Shown piece by piece: positions 1-8,403 of a stretch of 64,000 bases of DNA. This DNA is from an uncultured Acidimicrobiales bacterium. Its GTDB lineage: Bacteria; Actinomycetota; Acidimicrobiia; Acidimicrobiales; SHLQ01. The DNA is taken from contig CALHTF010000003.1 of the NCBI GenBank assembly GCA_938038815.1, positions 1 through 64,000 on the forward strand, written 5' to 3'. The notes under the pieces are model-generated. The model ran no database searches. It was not told where the DNA came from and saw only the letters and a list, made by a program, of their open reading frames with translations. The number at the start of each line of letters is the position of its first letter. Positions within the stretch are counted from its first letter, which is position 1. Position numbers and translations under genes: made by a program.

Positions 1-1
1 C

Positions 2-325
2 AACCTGCTGACCTGTGAGACCGAAGGGCTCGCGGTCGGTGAAGAGATCGTGGTCACCATCGTCACCCGGACCGTCAACCAGGTAAACGAAGTGACCAAC
101 ACCGCCACGGTGAGCGCCGATGCGCTTCAAGGTGGAACCGGCCAGTCGAGTGCGTTCGAGGCAGCAGCCAGCGAAGTGGTAACCCGCCCGCCGACCCCGC
201 CGTCACGCCGCCCGCTCGCCTTCAGCGGTGCCAGCAGCCTCATGATGGCTGCGGTAGCACTGGTGTTGGTGGCGTTCGGTGCACTCCTCATCCTCGGTAG
301 CCGCCGCCGTCGCAACGAGGCGTAA
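2..325 (+). CDS. C-terminal part of a surface-anchored repeat protein (5' end outside window)
   Basis: The reading frame is open from base 2, so the ORF-track start at base 50 is only an internal codon and the gene begins before the window. What remains looks like the end of a DUF11-like beta-sandwich repeat (NEVTNTATVSA), then a Pro/Arg linker, the pentapeptide LAFSG, a hydrophobic segment of about 20 residues (MMAAVALVLVAFGALLIL) and a basic tail RRRRNEA. This pentapeptide, membrane and basic tail order is that of a sortase substrate. LAFSG is close to the LAxTG signal known for actinobacterial class E sortases, with Ser in place of Thr. Its role is probably structural at the cell surface; no enzymatic domain is visible in the part present. 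Confidence 0.75.
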   Translation, partial: NLLTCETEGLAVGEEIVVTIVTRTVNQVNEVTNTATVSADALQGGTGQSSAFEAAASEVVTRPPTPPSRRPLAFSGASSLMMAAVALVLVAFGALLILGSRRRRNEA

Positions 326-431
326 ACCAGGCTGATCCAGGTAGTGGCGTACGTTCGCTACACCGGTGATCCCACGGGACCCCTGCCAACCTGTCGTGCT
401 ATTTCGGTAGTTTCCGGCGAAACTTCTTAAG

Positions 432-1808
432 GTGCCGACGGCGCCCACCGATGTCATTCGTATGTTCTCCTGCAAACTCGACGACACCGGGACCACCCGC
501 GACGATCGATCCCGCGTACTCCTTGCTGGCCTCCTCGCCGTGCTGGTCATCGTTACCCTAATAGCCACCAACGGTTCTCCAAGCCCGACCGCATCAGACC
601 CGGCACAAGACGACTCCGTTGAACCACGCGCCGAAGTTCTTGGTACCTCCGAGGACCGCCCGGCCCTCACCCGAGAGTCCGGCCTTCCCACCAACGCTCG
701 CGGACCTCGATGGTGGCCAGAGAACCTCGACAAGCCAACGAAGTATGGATTCATTCGGCCGGTCATAGGCAAAAACGTCGGCCACCGGGTAAGCAACCTC
801 ACCGACATCAGCGGCCTGCGCAACGACGGTCCCCACGGATTGACGATCGATGCCAATTTCATCACCCAAAATCGCCAGAAACCATGGATCACGAGCGAGG
901 GCGGCCGCACGGTCATCAAGGGCGTTTCAACCAAGGGCGTTTGCCTGAACATCACGACCACGATCACGCTTCGAGACTCGTCGATATCTTGTCCGACTCG
1001 AACCCAAAGTGACCGGTGGGGATACGTCGGACGCGACAACCACGCTCCGGGGATCAACATTCTCGCTCCCGATGTCACCATCGAGTACACGACTGTCGTG
1101 TGCACCGGCTACGACAACGAGATCTGCTCTCGCACGATCTGGGGCGGCAAGAACTCCCTGATCCAATTCAACGACCTGTCGGGTGCGGCGGGGATTGTCG
1201 AACTCACTTCCAACACTCGAGTCGAATACAACTACATGCACGGACTGGCCTTCGGCGCTGACCGCCGCCAGACCAACGCCAACAATAACGGCGGCATTAC
1301 CCACAACAACGTGATCAACAGTCTCGGTTACCCGGGCGGCACCGTCGTCGGTAACTACATCGAGGCCACCTATGGGCGAGTATCGGCCAATCCGCAGTGG
1401 CACCGCACGACCCAGTACCTGTACATCTTCGATGACGGCATCATCGAAGTAGGCGACCCGCTGAACGGATTCGTGTTCGCCCACTACCCCATCCTCGGCA
1501 GCGGCGAGGGCTACGTCGCTCGCCACAACTACATCGAATCCGCAGGGAGAGCGATGCTGTGCCAGCCATCCAACACCGCAACGGGCTGCGCGTCCGACAT
1601 GAGCTACAACGCGTTCGCCAAGGACAAATTCGGCGATTTCCGCCAGCAGCCGATGTTCCGGTCGACCAAACAACATGGGTCGTTCAGCGGCGAGTGCAAC
1701 TTTAAGCTCTCGGGCCCGAGTGACCTCTCGCCGAAGATCCTCGGAAAGAACATCTTCGACAACGGCGGTACCCATGGCACCGACGACTGCCGCCTCCCGA
1801 CGGGTTAG
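432..1808 (+). CDS. Secreted or membrane-anchored parallel beta-helix protein, copy 1
   Basis: This 458-residue protein has one hydrophobic segment (VLLAGLLAVLVIVTLIAT, about residues 29-46) near the N-terminus, so it is exported or anchored. The rest is rich in Asn, Gly and Thr with short recurring strands such as HNNVINSLG and RHNYIESAG, which is typical of right-handed parallel beta-helix folds. I cannot name a substrate or activity. It is strikingly similar to the minus-strand gene at 3254-4546, with long identical runs (for example FGADRRQTNANNNGGITHNN), so the two are paralogues from a duplication. The called start is GTG at 432. An in-frame ATG at 462 is an equally possible start, and neither has a clear Shine-Dalgarno sequence. 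Confidence 0.75.
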   Translation: MPTAPTDVIRMFSCKLDDTGTTRDDRSRVLLAGLLAVLVIVTLIATNGSPSPTASDPAQDDSVEPRAEVLGTSEDRPALTRESGLPTNARGPRWWPENLDKPTKYGFIRPVIGKNVGHRVSNLTDISGLRNDGPHGLTIDANFITQNRQKPWITSEGGRTVIKGVSTKGVCLNITTTITLRDSSISCPTRTQSDRWGYVGRDNHAPGINILAPDVTIEYTTVVCTGYDNEICSRTIWGGKNSLIQFNDLSGAAGIVELTSNTRVEYNYMHGLAFGADRRQTNANNNGGITHNNVINSLGYPGGTVVGNYIEATYGRVSANPQWHRTTQYLYIFDDGIIEVGDPLNGFVFAHYPILGSGEGYVARHNYIESAGRAMLCQPSNTATGCASDMSYNAFAKDKFGDFRQQPMFRSTKQHGSFSGECNFKLSGPSDLSPKILGKNIFDNGGTHGTDDCRLPTG

Positions 1809-1824
1809 GCCACAAGAGGAACGG

Positions 1825-3249
1825 TTACCGCCCCAGGCGCGTACGTAACGCGGCTACGCCGGTTCGGGCGTCGCCCCGAGCGAGCTTCGAGAGGTTGTCG
1901 GCCACGGTCTTGACCCGGCTCGACCGTGTCGCAGGGTTGAACGGCACCTTAAGCAGGCCCTCGTCACAGAGCGCGATCGAGCGCTTTTGCACCTCGCGAC
2001 CTTGTGCATGATCGGGATCATCGGGTTCCCACGTCATAACCTCAACCAGTTCGCTGGTGTCGGCAAGCTGCACCGACCGGGGCTGCAATAAGCCAATTCC
2101 CTGTTCGATTCCGCCCAACCAGCCGGCGCCGCGTTGATCCACATAGAGGCGGTCGCGCCAGCCAATCGTCGAGGGCTGATCGAGCCGAAACTGGCGCCAT
2201 TCGTGCATCGCCGGGATCACGAAGGACTTGGTGAGTGGGAGCAGACGGAAAGCTCGCGAGATCAGTCGCTCGAATTCGTCCTTGCCGGGCATCGTCGCGG
2301 TATCGGGACCGGGAAATAGTGCGTCCCACGTGCCGGATCCAATCTCAAACATCGCACCACGAACCAGGATGTCGTCGTCGGTGAACACGTCGAACATGCC
2401 ACGCGCCAGGAATCGTCGATCCGCATCGCGGATTGCACCCCCGGTGTGTTCGTCCCAGCGTGCGAGTGCCGATCTTTCGTTTCGGGTCGGACCGATCGGG
2501 TGGTGGCGGACCCCGGCGTCGTGGGACAAGCGGGCCGCCGTCTCGGTGTCCGCACCAGCCGGACTGGCCTCGGACTGGGTGTAGGTCTCAAAGTCGACGC
2601 CCTCCGCGAGGGCGGCGGCAAAGATCATTCTCGAGTCGTAGCCCGCGGTGAGCGCAATTTTCAGGTTGCCGAGTTCACTGGCCCGTCGAAGCTGAGCCTG
2701 CAGACCTTTCTGAAGCACCAACGCACGATCATCGAGCGAGCCACCGTTTGACCGGAGTCGGTTCGATTCATCGTGAGCTACCTCACCGGACCGAAGGGTC
2801 AGCTGTTGGTCTCGAATGAGGCGTCGCACCCCTGTGAAACCGCTCAGCGGAGGCACGATCCAGTTCGGGCGGTAGTCGCCAACCCGCAGGTTGCTCCGGG
2901 GAGCATTGACAGCATCGGCCACAAGCGGGGCGCTTGATCCGAGCGCGATGGTGTCGCCATTGGACGCCCAGTAAAGACTCAGCAGTCCCATCGCCGATTG
3001 CCGAGCAACCGGCCAGACCGACGCCCATCGACCCCCCTGTCGGCGAGCTTGGTCAAGACTCGCGCCGTCGTGAAAGAGCGGAAGGTCCCCGACGAACACG
3101 CCGTCGTCAGATTCGACCACCGTGAGCGCCGGGTCGTGGTGCAAAAACCAGCCCGGCTCCAGTTCTCGAGTCGCGTACCAAGAAACCGGTGCATTCTCGG
3201 TGGAGGCAACAAGGAATTGCCGGGCATGAAGTTGGCGCATGAGGGTCAT
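1825..3249 (-). CDS. Asparagine-synthase-like ATP-dependent amidotransferase or ligase
   Basis: The central part carries LTAGYDSRMI at residues 200-209, a variant of the SGGxDSS pyrophosphate loop of the asparagine synthase (AsnB-type) adenylating domain. This suggests an ATP-dependent amide-forming or related adenylation reaction. The N-terminus has no Met-Cys glutaminase nucleophile, so ammonia release from glutamine is unlikely and true asparagine synthesis is doubtful. The ORF track starts at 3366 inside the upstream gene. I chose ATG at 3249 (MTLMRQLHARQF), which lies 4 nt after the stop of the beta-helix gene at 3254, giving 474 residues and a two-gene operon. Relatives are often found in polysaccharide or secondary-metabolite loci. 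The substrate cannot be read from the sequence. Confidence 0.75.
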   Translation of the reverse strand: MTLMRQLHARQFLVASTENAPVSWYATRELEPGWFLHHDPALTVVESDDGVFVGDLPLFHDGASLDQARRQGGRWASVWPVARQSAMGLLSLYWASNGDTIALGSSAPLVADAVNAPRSNLRVGDYRPNWIVPPLSGFTGVRRLIRDQQLTLRSGEVAHDESNRLRSNGGSLDDRALVLQKGLQAQLRRASELGNLKIALTAGYDSRMIFAAALAEGVDFETYTQSEASPAGADTETAARLSHDAGVRHHPIGPTRNERSALARWDEHTGGAIRDADRRFLARGMFDVFTDDDILVRGAMFEIGSGTWDALFPGPDTATMPGKDEFERLISRAFRLLPLTKSFVIPAMHEWRQFRLDQPSTIGWRDRLYVDQRGAGWLGGIEQGIGLLQPRSVQLADTSELVEVMTWEPDDPDHAQGREVQKRSIALCDEGLLKVPFNPATRSSRVKTVADNLSKLARGDARTGVAALRTRLGR

Positions 3250-3253
3250 TTCA

Positions 3254-4546
3254 CTAGAAACAGTCGGCTGTTCCGTGAGAGCCGCCGTTGTCGAAGATAT
3301 CACCCGGCAGCACCTCCGGAGTCGGGTCAAGCGAATCGTCGAGCGTGAAGTTGCAGCGGCCGCCAAAGGTCCCGTTGTCTCTCGTTGAGCGGAACATCGG
3401 CTGTTGGCGGAAGTCGCCGAAGCGGTCTTTGGCGAAGGCGTTGAAGCTCATGTCGGCGGCACACCCGGTTGCGCTATCTGATGGTTGGCACGACATCGCT
3501 CTCGCTGCGGATTCGATGTAGTTGTGGCGAGCGACGTAGCCCTCGCCGCTTCCGAGGATGGGGTAGTGGGCGAACACGAATCCGTTCAACGGATCGCCGA
3601 CCTCGATGATGCCACCGTCGAAAATGTTGAGGTACTGGGTGGTTCGATGGTTGTCCGGATCGGCCGATACTCGGCCATAGGTGGCCTCGATGTAGTTACC
3701 AATAACCGACGCCCCGGTATGGCCGAGGCTGTTGATGACGTTGTTGTGGGTAATGCCGCCGTTGTTGTTGGCGTTGGTCTGGCGGCGGTCAGCACCGAAG
3801 GCCAGTCCGTGCATGTGGTTGTACTCAACGAGACTGTCCTGCCCCAGTTCAACAATGCCCGCCGCTCCGGAAAGATCGTTGAAGCGAATCACCGAACCCG
3901 TGCCAGCCCAAACGGTCCGCGAGCAGATTTCGTCGTCGGTGCCGGTGCACGTGACCGTCGAGTGCTCGATGATGACATCGGGCGCAAGAATGTTCACCGC
4001 GGGCGCATGGTTATCGCGTCCGACATACCCCCAGCGGTCGCTTTGGCTTCGCGTCGGGCACGAAACCAGCGAATCTCGAAGCGTGACCGTGGTGGTGATG
4101 TTGAGGCATACCCCGACCGCCGAGACCGAGTGGATCACGGTGCGGTCCGCCTCCTGAGTTATCCATTCGGCCGACGAATGTTGGTTGAGAAAGTTGTCAT
4201 CGATCGTCAGCCCGGACGCACCATCGTTCACCAGACCGGCGATATCGGTAAGCGCTTCAACGCGGTGGCCGACCGTGACCCCCTTGACCGGTCGCACAAA
4301 CCCGTAGTCGGGTGGTTCCTGCGGCACCTCCGGTTCGACCGAAACACCGACGGTGGTGACAACGGTGCCCACCGATTCTTCACCCAAGGTCGCCACGGTG
4401 GTCGAGGTAACCGCCGGTTTTTGCGCCTGGTCAGACCCCTCGATCGCCGATCCCGGAATCGTGCCTACCGCCAGGACAACCAATCCGAAAACGAGCGACA
4501 CCACATAGGGCCACGGGGTTTTTCGGAAGGGGATCACCTTCACCAC
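3254..4546 (-). CDS. Secreted or membrane-anchored parallel beta-helix protein, copy 2
   Basis: A 430-residue paralogue of the protein at 432-1808, in the opposite orientation. It has an N-terminal membrane segment (YVVSLVFGLVVLAVGTIPGSA), a Thr/Val-rich linker, then the same beta-helix body beginning near YGFVRPVKG and ending before a divergent tail. The start is GTG at 4546 (MVKVIPFRK). No Shine-Dalgarno is seen. A TAnnnT-type box (TACGTT, 4552-4557 on the minus strand) lies 5 nt upstream of the start, so the message may have almost no leader. It is translationally close to the asparagine-synthase-like gene downstream (gap of 4 nt), so the two probably act together. The function is unknown. 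Confidence 0.75.
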   Translation of the reverse strand: MVKVIPFRKTPWPYVVSLVFGLVVLAVGTIPGSAIEGSDQAQKPAVTSTTVATLGEESVGTVVTTVGVSVEPEVPQEPPDYGFVRPVKGVTVGHRVEALTDIAGLVNDGASGLTIDDNFLNQHSSAEWITQEADRTVIHSVSAVGVCLNITTTVTLRDSLVSCPTRSQSDRWGYVGRDNHAPAVNILAPDVIIEHSTVTCTGTDDEICSRTVWAGTGSVIRFNDLSGAAGIVELGQDSLVEYNHMHGLAFGADRRQTNANNNGGITHNNVINSLGHTGASVIGNYIEATYGRVSADPDNHRTTQYLNIFDGGIIEVGDPLNGFVFAHYPILGSGEGYVARHNYIESAARAMSCQPSDSATGCAADMSFNAFAKDRFGDFRQQPMFRSTRDNGTFGGRCNFTLDDSLDPTPEVLPGDIFDNGGSHGTADCF

Positions 4547-4589
4547 ATTACAACGTACCTAGAGGTATTTCCGCCGCCCCGGCTGAGGG

Positions 4590-5588
4590 CTACAGCCGCA
4601 CGCTCGATTCGGCGCCTTGGTCGATTCTGCTGGGGCCGTCGCTGTGGAGGCGGTGCCATCCGGCGGCGGCAATCATTGCGGCGTTGTCGGTACACATTGC
4701 TCGGCTGGGGAGGAAGGCTTGAAGGCCGTCTTCGGTGCAGGCGTCGAGAACCGCTTCGCGTAGCCGACTGTTAGCCGCTACTCCACCACCGATTGCAAGG
4801 CCGGTTGCGCCGACCTGCTTCACCGCTCGGCGGGCTTTGGCGACGAGCACGTCGGCCACCGCCTCTTGGAACGAGGCGGCAACGTCGGCCGCGTCGACGT
4901 CGGGGTTCTTGCGCACGTGGTTGACCACCGAGGTCTTGAGCCCACTGAACGAGAAGTCGAGGCCATCGTTGCGCATCGCCCGGGGGAACGAGATCGCTTC
5001 GGGATCGCCTTCCATCGCGAGCGCGTCGATCGCGGGGCCGCCCGGGTAGCCGAGGCCGAGGTAGCGGGCGACCTTGTCGAAGGCTTCGCCGGCCGCATCG
5101 TCGAGGGTCGAGCCGAGCACGTCGTAGTCGCCATGGCCCTTCATATGAATCAGCTGGGTATGTCCGCCCGAGACGAGCAGTACGACCAGTGGGAGTTCGA
5201 GTTCGGGTTCCTCGAGGAACGATGCGTACAGATGACCTTCGAGGTGGTTGACCGCCACGTAGGGAACATCCCACACCAACGAAAGGGCCTTGGCCGCACT
5301 GACGCCGACCAACAACGAGCCGATCAGCCCCGGCCCATAGGTGGCGGCAACCGCGTCGACCTCTTCGTTCTCGATCCCGGCCTCGACCACCGCTTGGGCG
5401 ACCACCGGGGTGAGTAGTTCGACGTGGGCCCGACTCGCGATCTCGGGCACTACTCCGCCGTAACGGGCGTGGATGTCGATCTGGCTGCTGACAACCGACG
5501 ACCGGATGGTTTTGCCGGCGACCACGATCGCGGCTGCCGTTTCGTCGCACGAGGTCTCGATACCGAGGATGTTTTCGAAGTTAGCCAC
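4590..5588 (-). CDS. tsaD: tRNA N6-adenosine threonylcarbamoyltransferase TsaD
   Basis: TsaD transfers the threonylcarbamoyl group to A37 of ANN-decoding tRNAs to make t6A. The protein shows the family start NILGIETSCDETAAAIV, the metal-binding HLEGH, the glycine-rich VSGGHT, GYPGGPAID, FSFSGLKT and GGVAANSRLR, and the late CTDNAAMIA motif. The ORF track begins far upstream at 5714 in another gene. I chose GTG at 5588 (VANFENILG), which overlaps the end of rimI by 8 nt and gives 332 residues, the usual length. With tsaE, tsaB and rimI just upstream, most of the bacterial t6A machinery sits in one transcript; the tsaC/sua5 partner is not in the window. Confidence 0.95.
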   Translation of the reverse strand: MANFENILGIETSCDETAAAIVVAGKTIRSSVVSSQIDIHARYGGVVPEIASRAHVELLTPVVAQAVVEAGIENEEVDAVAATYGPGLIGSLLVGVSAAKALSLVWDVPYVAVNHLEGHLYASFLEEPELELPLVVLLVSGGHTQLIHMKGHGDYDVLGSTLDDAAGEAFDKVARYLGLGYPGGPAIDALAMEGDPEAISFPRAMRNDGLDFSFSGLKTSVVNHVRKNPDVDAADVAASFQEAVADVLVAKARRAVKQVGATGLAIGGGVAANSRLREAVLDACTEDGLQAFLPSRAMCTDNAAMIAAAGWHRLHSDGPSRIDQGAESSVRL

Positions 5589-6201
5589 GGGGTCCTCCGA
5601 GGAGCGCTTGGGCCGCAGTGGTGAGTTTGGGAGTTGGGATGCCAGCGGCCAGCGTGGCGATCTTGGCCCGGTATTCGGGCTGGTCGACATCGACGGCCCA
5701 CATGACGACGGCATCTTCTTTGGTGTCGGCGTAGTAGCTCTTGCGCATGCCGGCCGGCACGAACCCGAAGCGTCGGTACAGATCTTGGGCTTTGGTGTTA
5801 CTGACCCGAACCTCGAGGGTGAGGGCAGTGACGTCCAGCCCGTGGGCCCGGTTGATCAAGGCGAGCAGGAGTCCGGTCGCAATGCCCCGGCCTTGGGCTG
5901 CGGGATCGACCGCAACGGTGGTGATGTGTCCTTCGTCGACTGCGGTCAGCAGGCCAGCATGGCCAACGACGCGGCCTCGATCGAGCGCCACGATGTGGGT
6001 CCGGTCTTCGAGGGTCATCTCTTGTTGCAGCAATGCCATCGACCACGGCTTCTTGTACACCATCGTGTCGATGCGCTGCACCGACTTGAGATGCTTGCGG
6101 CTGAGCAGGTCGACGGTGATCTCGACCGGCGGGCGTTGGGCTTTGCGAATCTGGCCGACCGCTGGGCGGGTTGGCGATTCGGCTGGCGGGAGAGCGCTCA
6201 T
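5581..6201 (-). CDS. rimI: RimI-type ribosomal protein N-acetyltransferase (GNAT)
   Basis: A 206-residue GNAT enzyme with the acetyl-CoA loop VDPAAQGRGIATGLL and the C-terminal NTKAQDLYRRFGF typical of RimI, which acetylates the N-terminus of ribosomal protein S18 and possibly other proteins. About 30 residues of extra N-terminal sequence precede the GNAT fold. The start is ATG at 6201 (MSALPPAES), which overlaps the tsaB stop as ATGA; the ORF-track start at 6429 lies inside tsaB. Its position between tsaB and tsaD is the usual one for rimI in bacteria. Confidence 0.88.
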   Translation of the reverse strand: MSALPPAESPTRPAVGQIRKAQRPPVEITVDLLSRKHLKSVQRIDTMVYKKPWSMALLQQEMTLEDRTHIVALDRGRVVGHAGLLTAVDEGHITTVAVDPAAQGRGIATGLLLALINRAHGLDVTALTLEVRVSNTKAQDLYRRFGFVPAGMRKSYYADTKEDAVVMWAVDVDQPEYRAKIATLAAGIPTPKLTTAAQALLGGPRG

Positions 6202-6899
6202 GACGGAGTCTCCCGCTTGATCCAGTTGATCTCCGCGTCGGGCTTGCGCAGGTACATCGGCTTGAGTTCCCACGGCTGCACCCACTCTTCGCGCATGGCT
6301 TGGGCATGGGCGAGCTGTACGAGCGATCCGGCGGTGGGGTGAGCTAAACCTTGATCGGCGATTTCGGTCCCTTTGAGTTCGCCAAAGATCTCGGCGTACC
6401 GCAGCGCACCGTCGCCCACCATCAGGCATTCTTCGCCGCGAGCCTGAAGTTCGCTAGCCAGTTCTTCGGGAGTTCCGACCCGGGGTTCGCTCACCCGTTG
6501 CACACCGCCGGGTACATGGCGGTACAGGGCGTAGAAGACTTCGCCTCGTCGGGCATCGATCGTGGCGGCGATGAGTCGGGGCGAGAACCGTACCGGGAAC
6601 GCCAAGAGGTCAAGGCTCGAAACGCCGATCATGGGCACACCCACCGCGTGGGCAAGCGACATGGCGGTCGAGATGCCGACCCGGAGACCGGTGAACAGGC
6701 CGGGTCCAAGATCGACGGCCACCACCGAAACCTCTTCCAGTTCGATCCGGGCTTGGCGACGAACGAAATCGATCTGGGGCGCCAGGTTCTCCACGTGGCG
6801 ACGGCCTTTGGCCGAGTGGGCCGAAGCCAACACGCCTTCGTGACCGCCGATCGCACAACCGACCTGCGCCGTCGCCGACTCGATACCGAGGATCAACAT
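6198..6899 (-). CDS. tsaB: tRNA threonylcarbamoyladenosine biosynthesis protein TsaB
   Basis: TsaB is the non-catalytic ASKHA-fold partner of TsaD in t6A formation. The N-terminus MLILGIESATAQVGCAI and the internal DLGPGLFTGLRVG are characteristic. The ORF is open to 7064, but homology begins at the ATG at 6899, which overlaps the end of tsaE by 7 nt, giving 233 residues. The stop overlaps the rimI start by 4 nt, so tsaE, tsaB, rimI and tsaD are translationally coupled. Confidence 0.92.
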   Translation of the reverse strand: MLILGIESATAQVGCAIGGHEGVLASAHSAKGRRHVENLAPQIDFVRRQARIELEEVSVVAVDLGPGLFTGLRVGISTAMSLAHAVGVPMIGVSSLDLLAFPVRFSPRLIAATIDARRGEVFYALYRHVPGGVQRVSEPRVGTPEELASELQARGEECLMVGDGALRYAEIFGELKGTEIADQGLAHPTAGSLVQLAHAQAMREEWVQPWELKPMYLRKPDAEINWIKRETPS

Positions 6900-7381
6900 G
6901 CGGGGGCGACCTTCTCGAGGGCGGCGGCGAGACCGGGCTCGCGGGCTGCCCAGGCGGTTCCGACCGACGAAAACCCGAGTACCCGTTCGTCGTCGCCTTC
7001 GCCGAATCCAATCCGGAGTTCGAGGTAGTTGGCGGGGAGCATCGGCACGATGGCGTCGCCCCACTCGATGATGGTGACCGCGTTGTCGTCGAGCAGTTCG
7101 TCGATGCCTAGCCCGATCACTTCTTCGAGTTGGTCGAGCCGGTACACATCGAGGTGGTGGATGCCGAGGTTCTCGCCTTGGTAGTTCTGGGCGAGCGTAA
7201 AGGTCGGGCTCGTGATGGGGTCGGTCACGCCGAGTTGGGCGCCAAACCCTTTCACAAAGGCGGTTTTACCGGCCCCAAGATCGCCGAGCAGCAGCACGAG
7301 GTCGCCGGCCTGAACAAGGTCGGCCAGCGCGGCAGCGACCGCTTGGGTCTGCTCTACACCGGTGGTTGCTACTCGGATCAC
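6893..7381 (-). CDS. tsaE: tRNA threonylcarbamoyladenosine biosynthesis ATPase TsaE
   Basis: This small P-loop ATPase drives turnover of the TsaB-TsaD complex. It shows Walker A GDLGAGKTAF and the family motif SPTFTLAQNY, followed by HHLDVYRL and IIEWGD. The long ORF to 7780 runs across an intergenic hairpin and into a neighbouring gene, so I use the GTG at 7381 (VIRVATTGVEQTQ), giving 162 residues. It is the first gene after the hairpin that follows the P1 peptidase gene and may begin a separately regulated part of the run. Confidence 0.9.
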   Translation of the reverse strand: MIRVATTGVEQTQAVAAALADLVQAGDLVLLLGDLGAGKTAFVKGFGAQLGVTDPITSPTFTLAQNYQGENLGIHHLDVYRLDQLEEVIGLGIDELLDDNAVTIIEWGDAIVPMLPANYLELRIGFGEGDDERVLGFSSVGTAWAAREPGLAAALEKVAPAC

Positions 7382-7450
7382 AGGCCTAAGGATATCCGAG
7401 CAGTGGCCAACCTCACCGAGCCGCCCACCCCTCATTTCGTACCCCACCCC

Positions 7451-7501
7451 CCGAAATTTTTGCAGTTGAACCGCGCAGCGCGGCTCAACTGCAATCAGAA
7501 A
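7451..7501 (-). repeat. Hairpin element A, downstream of the P1 peptidase gene (possible terminator)
   Basis: Directly after the peptidase stop lies a stem of about 16 bp: TTGCAGTTGAACCGCG, loop CAG, then CGCGGCTCAACTGCAA on the plus strand, with one mismatch. In the minus (transcribed) direction the stem is followed by AAAAATTTCGG, which is only a weak U-tract. The same flanks (CCGAA-rich on one side, ATCAGAAA on the other) recur around a different but still paired stem at 55798-55846. It may therefore be a dispersed repeat that also works as a terminator or processing site. Confidence 0.6.
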
Positions 7502-8403
7502 CCTTTGGGGTGGGTTGGGGGGAGCCGACGGATGGCCGATTCGGTGGCGACGATTGCCGCAGTACGCACCACATCGAGGTCGACATCGCCGGCCGGCAGT
7601 GTTCCGGTTGCTGCGGCCACCACTGCATCGCCATCGCTGCGCAGATGCGGCGGGAAAAGCGCTCGGGCGAACCCGTCGTGGGCGCCTTGGGCCACCAGCA
7701 GACACTCGGTCTTGGTCAAGGTTGCGTTGGTGGCCACCACACCGATCGTCGTGTTTTCGAACGGCCGGTTCTCCGGCCACGAGTCAAAGGAGCCATCAGC
7801 GATCGATTGGCCGATCGACCCATCGTCGACATGGCCAGCGGCGTTCACGCCGTAGAGAACCGACACCACCAAGTCACCCACCCGCACGGTCGAGGCAACC
7901 ACTCCCCCGGGCACGGCCTCCTCGGCACCCCACTTGCCCATCGTTGCGCCGGCTCCAGCGCCGACCGGCCCAGTGGCAAACGAACTGGTGGCCGCTTCGG
8001 CGGCGGCTCGTCCGTCGGCGGCGGTCGGGCGGACCGAACCGTCGCCGACTCCCAGGTCGAACAACGACATCCCAATCACGATCGGCACCCGGCCTGAGGC
8101 GGTCGGGAAACCAATGTCGTGTTCGGCGCAGTGGGCAACCACGCCGTCGGCGGCGGCGAGCCCGTAAGCCGAGCCTCCCGACAGGACAACCGCGTGGATG
8201 TTCTCGACCAGACGGTCGACACCGAGCAAACCAAACTCTCGAGTGGCGGGAGCCCCGCCTCGAATCTCGCCCGATGCCACGGTGCCTTCAGGGAAGAGCA
8301 TCACGGTGCAGCCGGTTCGAGCTGCGGCGTCGGTGTAGTGCCCAACCAGCACGCCGTCGACCCCAGCGTCGGCGATCCCGGATTCGGTTGGCTCTTCGGT
8401 CAT
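7495..8403 (-). CDS. P1 (DmpA-like) family N-terminal-nucleophile peptidase
   Basis: This 302-residue protein matches the peptidase family P1/DmpA, enzymes that self-cleave to expose an N-terminal Ser/Thr nucleophile and often act as beta- or D-aminopeptidases. Recognisable parts are the ARTGCTVMLFPEG and SGEIRGGAPATRE region, VVLSGGSAYGLAA, and the cleavage region NTTIGVVATNA near residues 217-227, where Thr218 or Thr219 would be the nucleophile. No signal peptide is seen, so it is cytoplasmic. The start is ATG at 8403, overlapping the stop of the glycosyltransferase upstream as ATGA. A hairpin follows directly. The physiological substrate is unknown. Confidence 0.88.
   Translation of the reverse strand: MTEEPTESGIADAGVDGVLVGHYTDAAARTGCTVMLFPEGTVASGEIRGGAPATREFGLLGVDRLVENIHAVVLSGGSAYGLAAADGVVAHCAEHDIGFPTASGRVPIVIGMSLFDLGVGDGSVRPTAADGRAAAEAATSSFATGPVGAGAGATMGKWGAEEAVPGGVVASTVRVGDLVVSVLYGVNAAGHVDDGSIGQSIADGSFDSWPENRPFENTTIGVVATNATLTKTECLLVAQGAHDGFARALFPPHLRSDGDAVVAAATGTLPAGDVDLDVVRTAAIVATESAIRRLPPTHPKGF

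Noticed and set aside
3485-4774. 429-residue plus-strand ORF across the beta-helix gene
   Set aside because: Antisense to copy 2 of the beta-helix gene; a similar shadow frame exists opposite copy 1, so the apparent similarity comes from the duplicated real genes.
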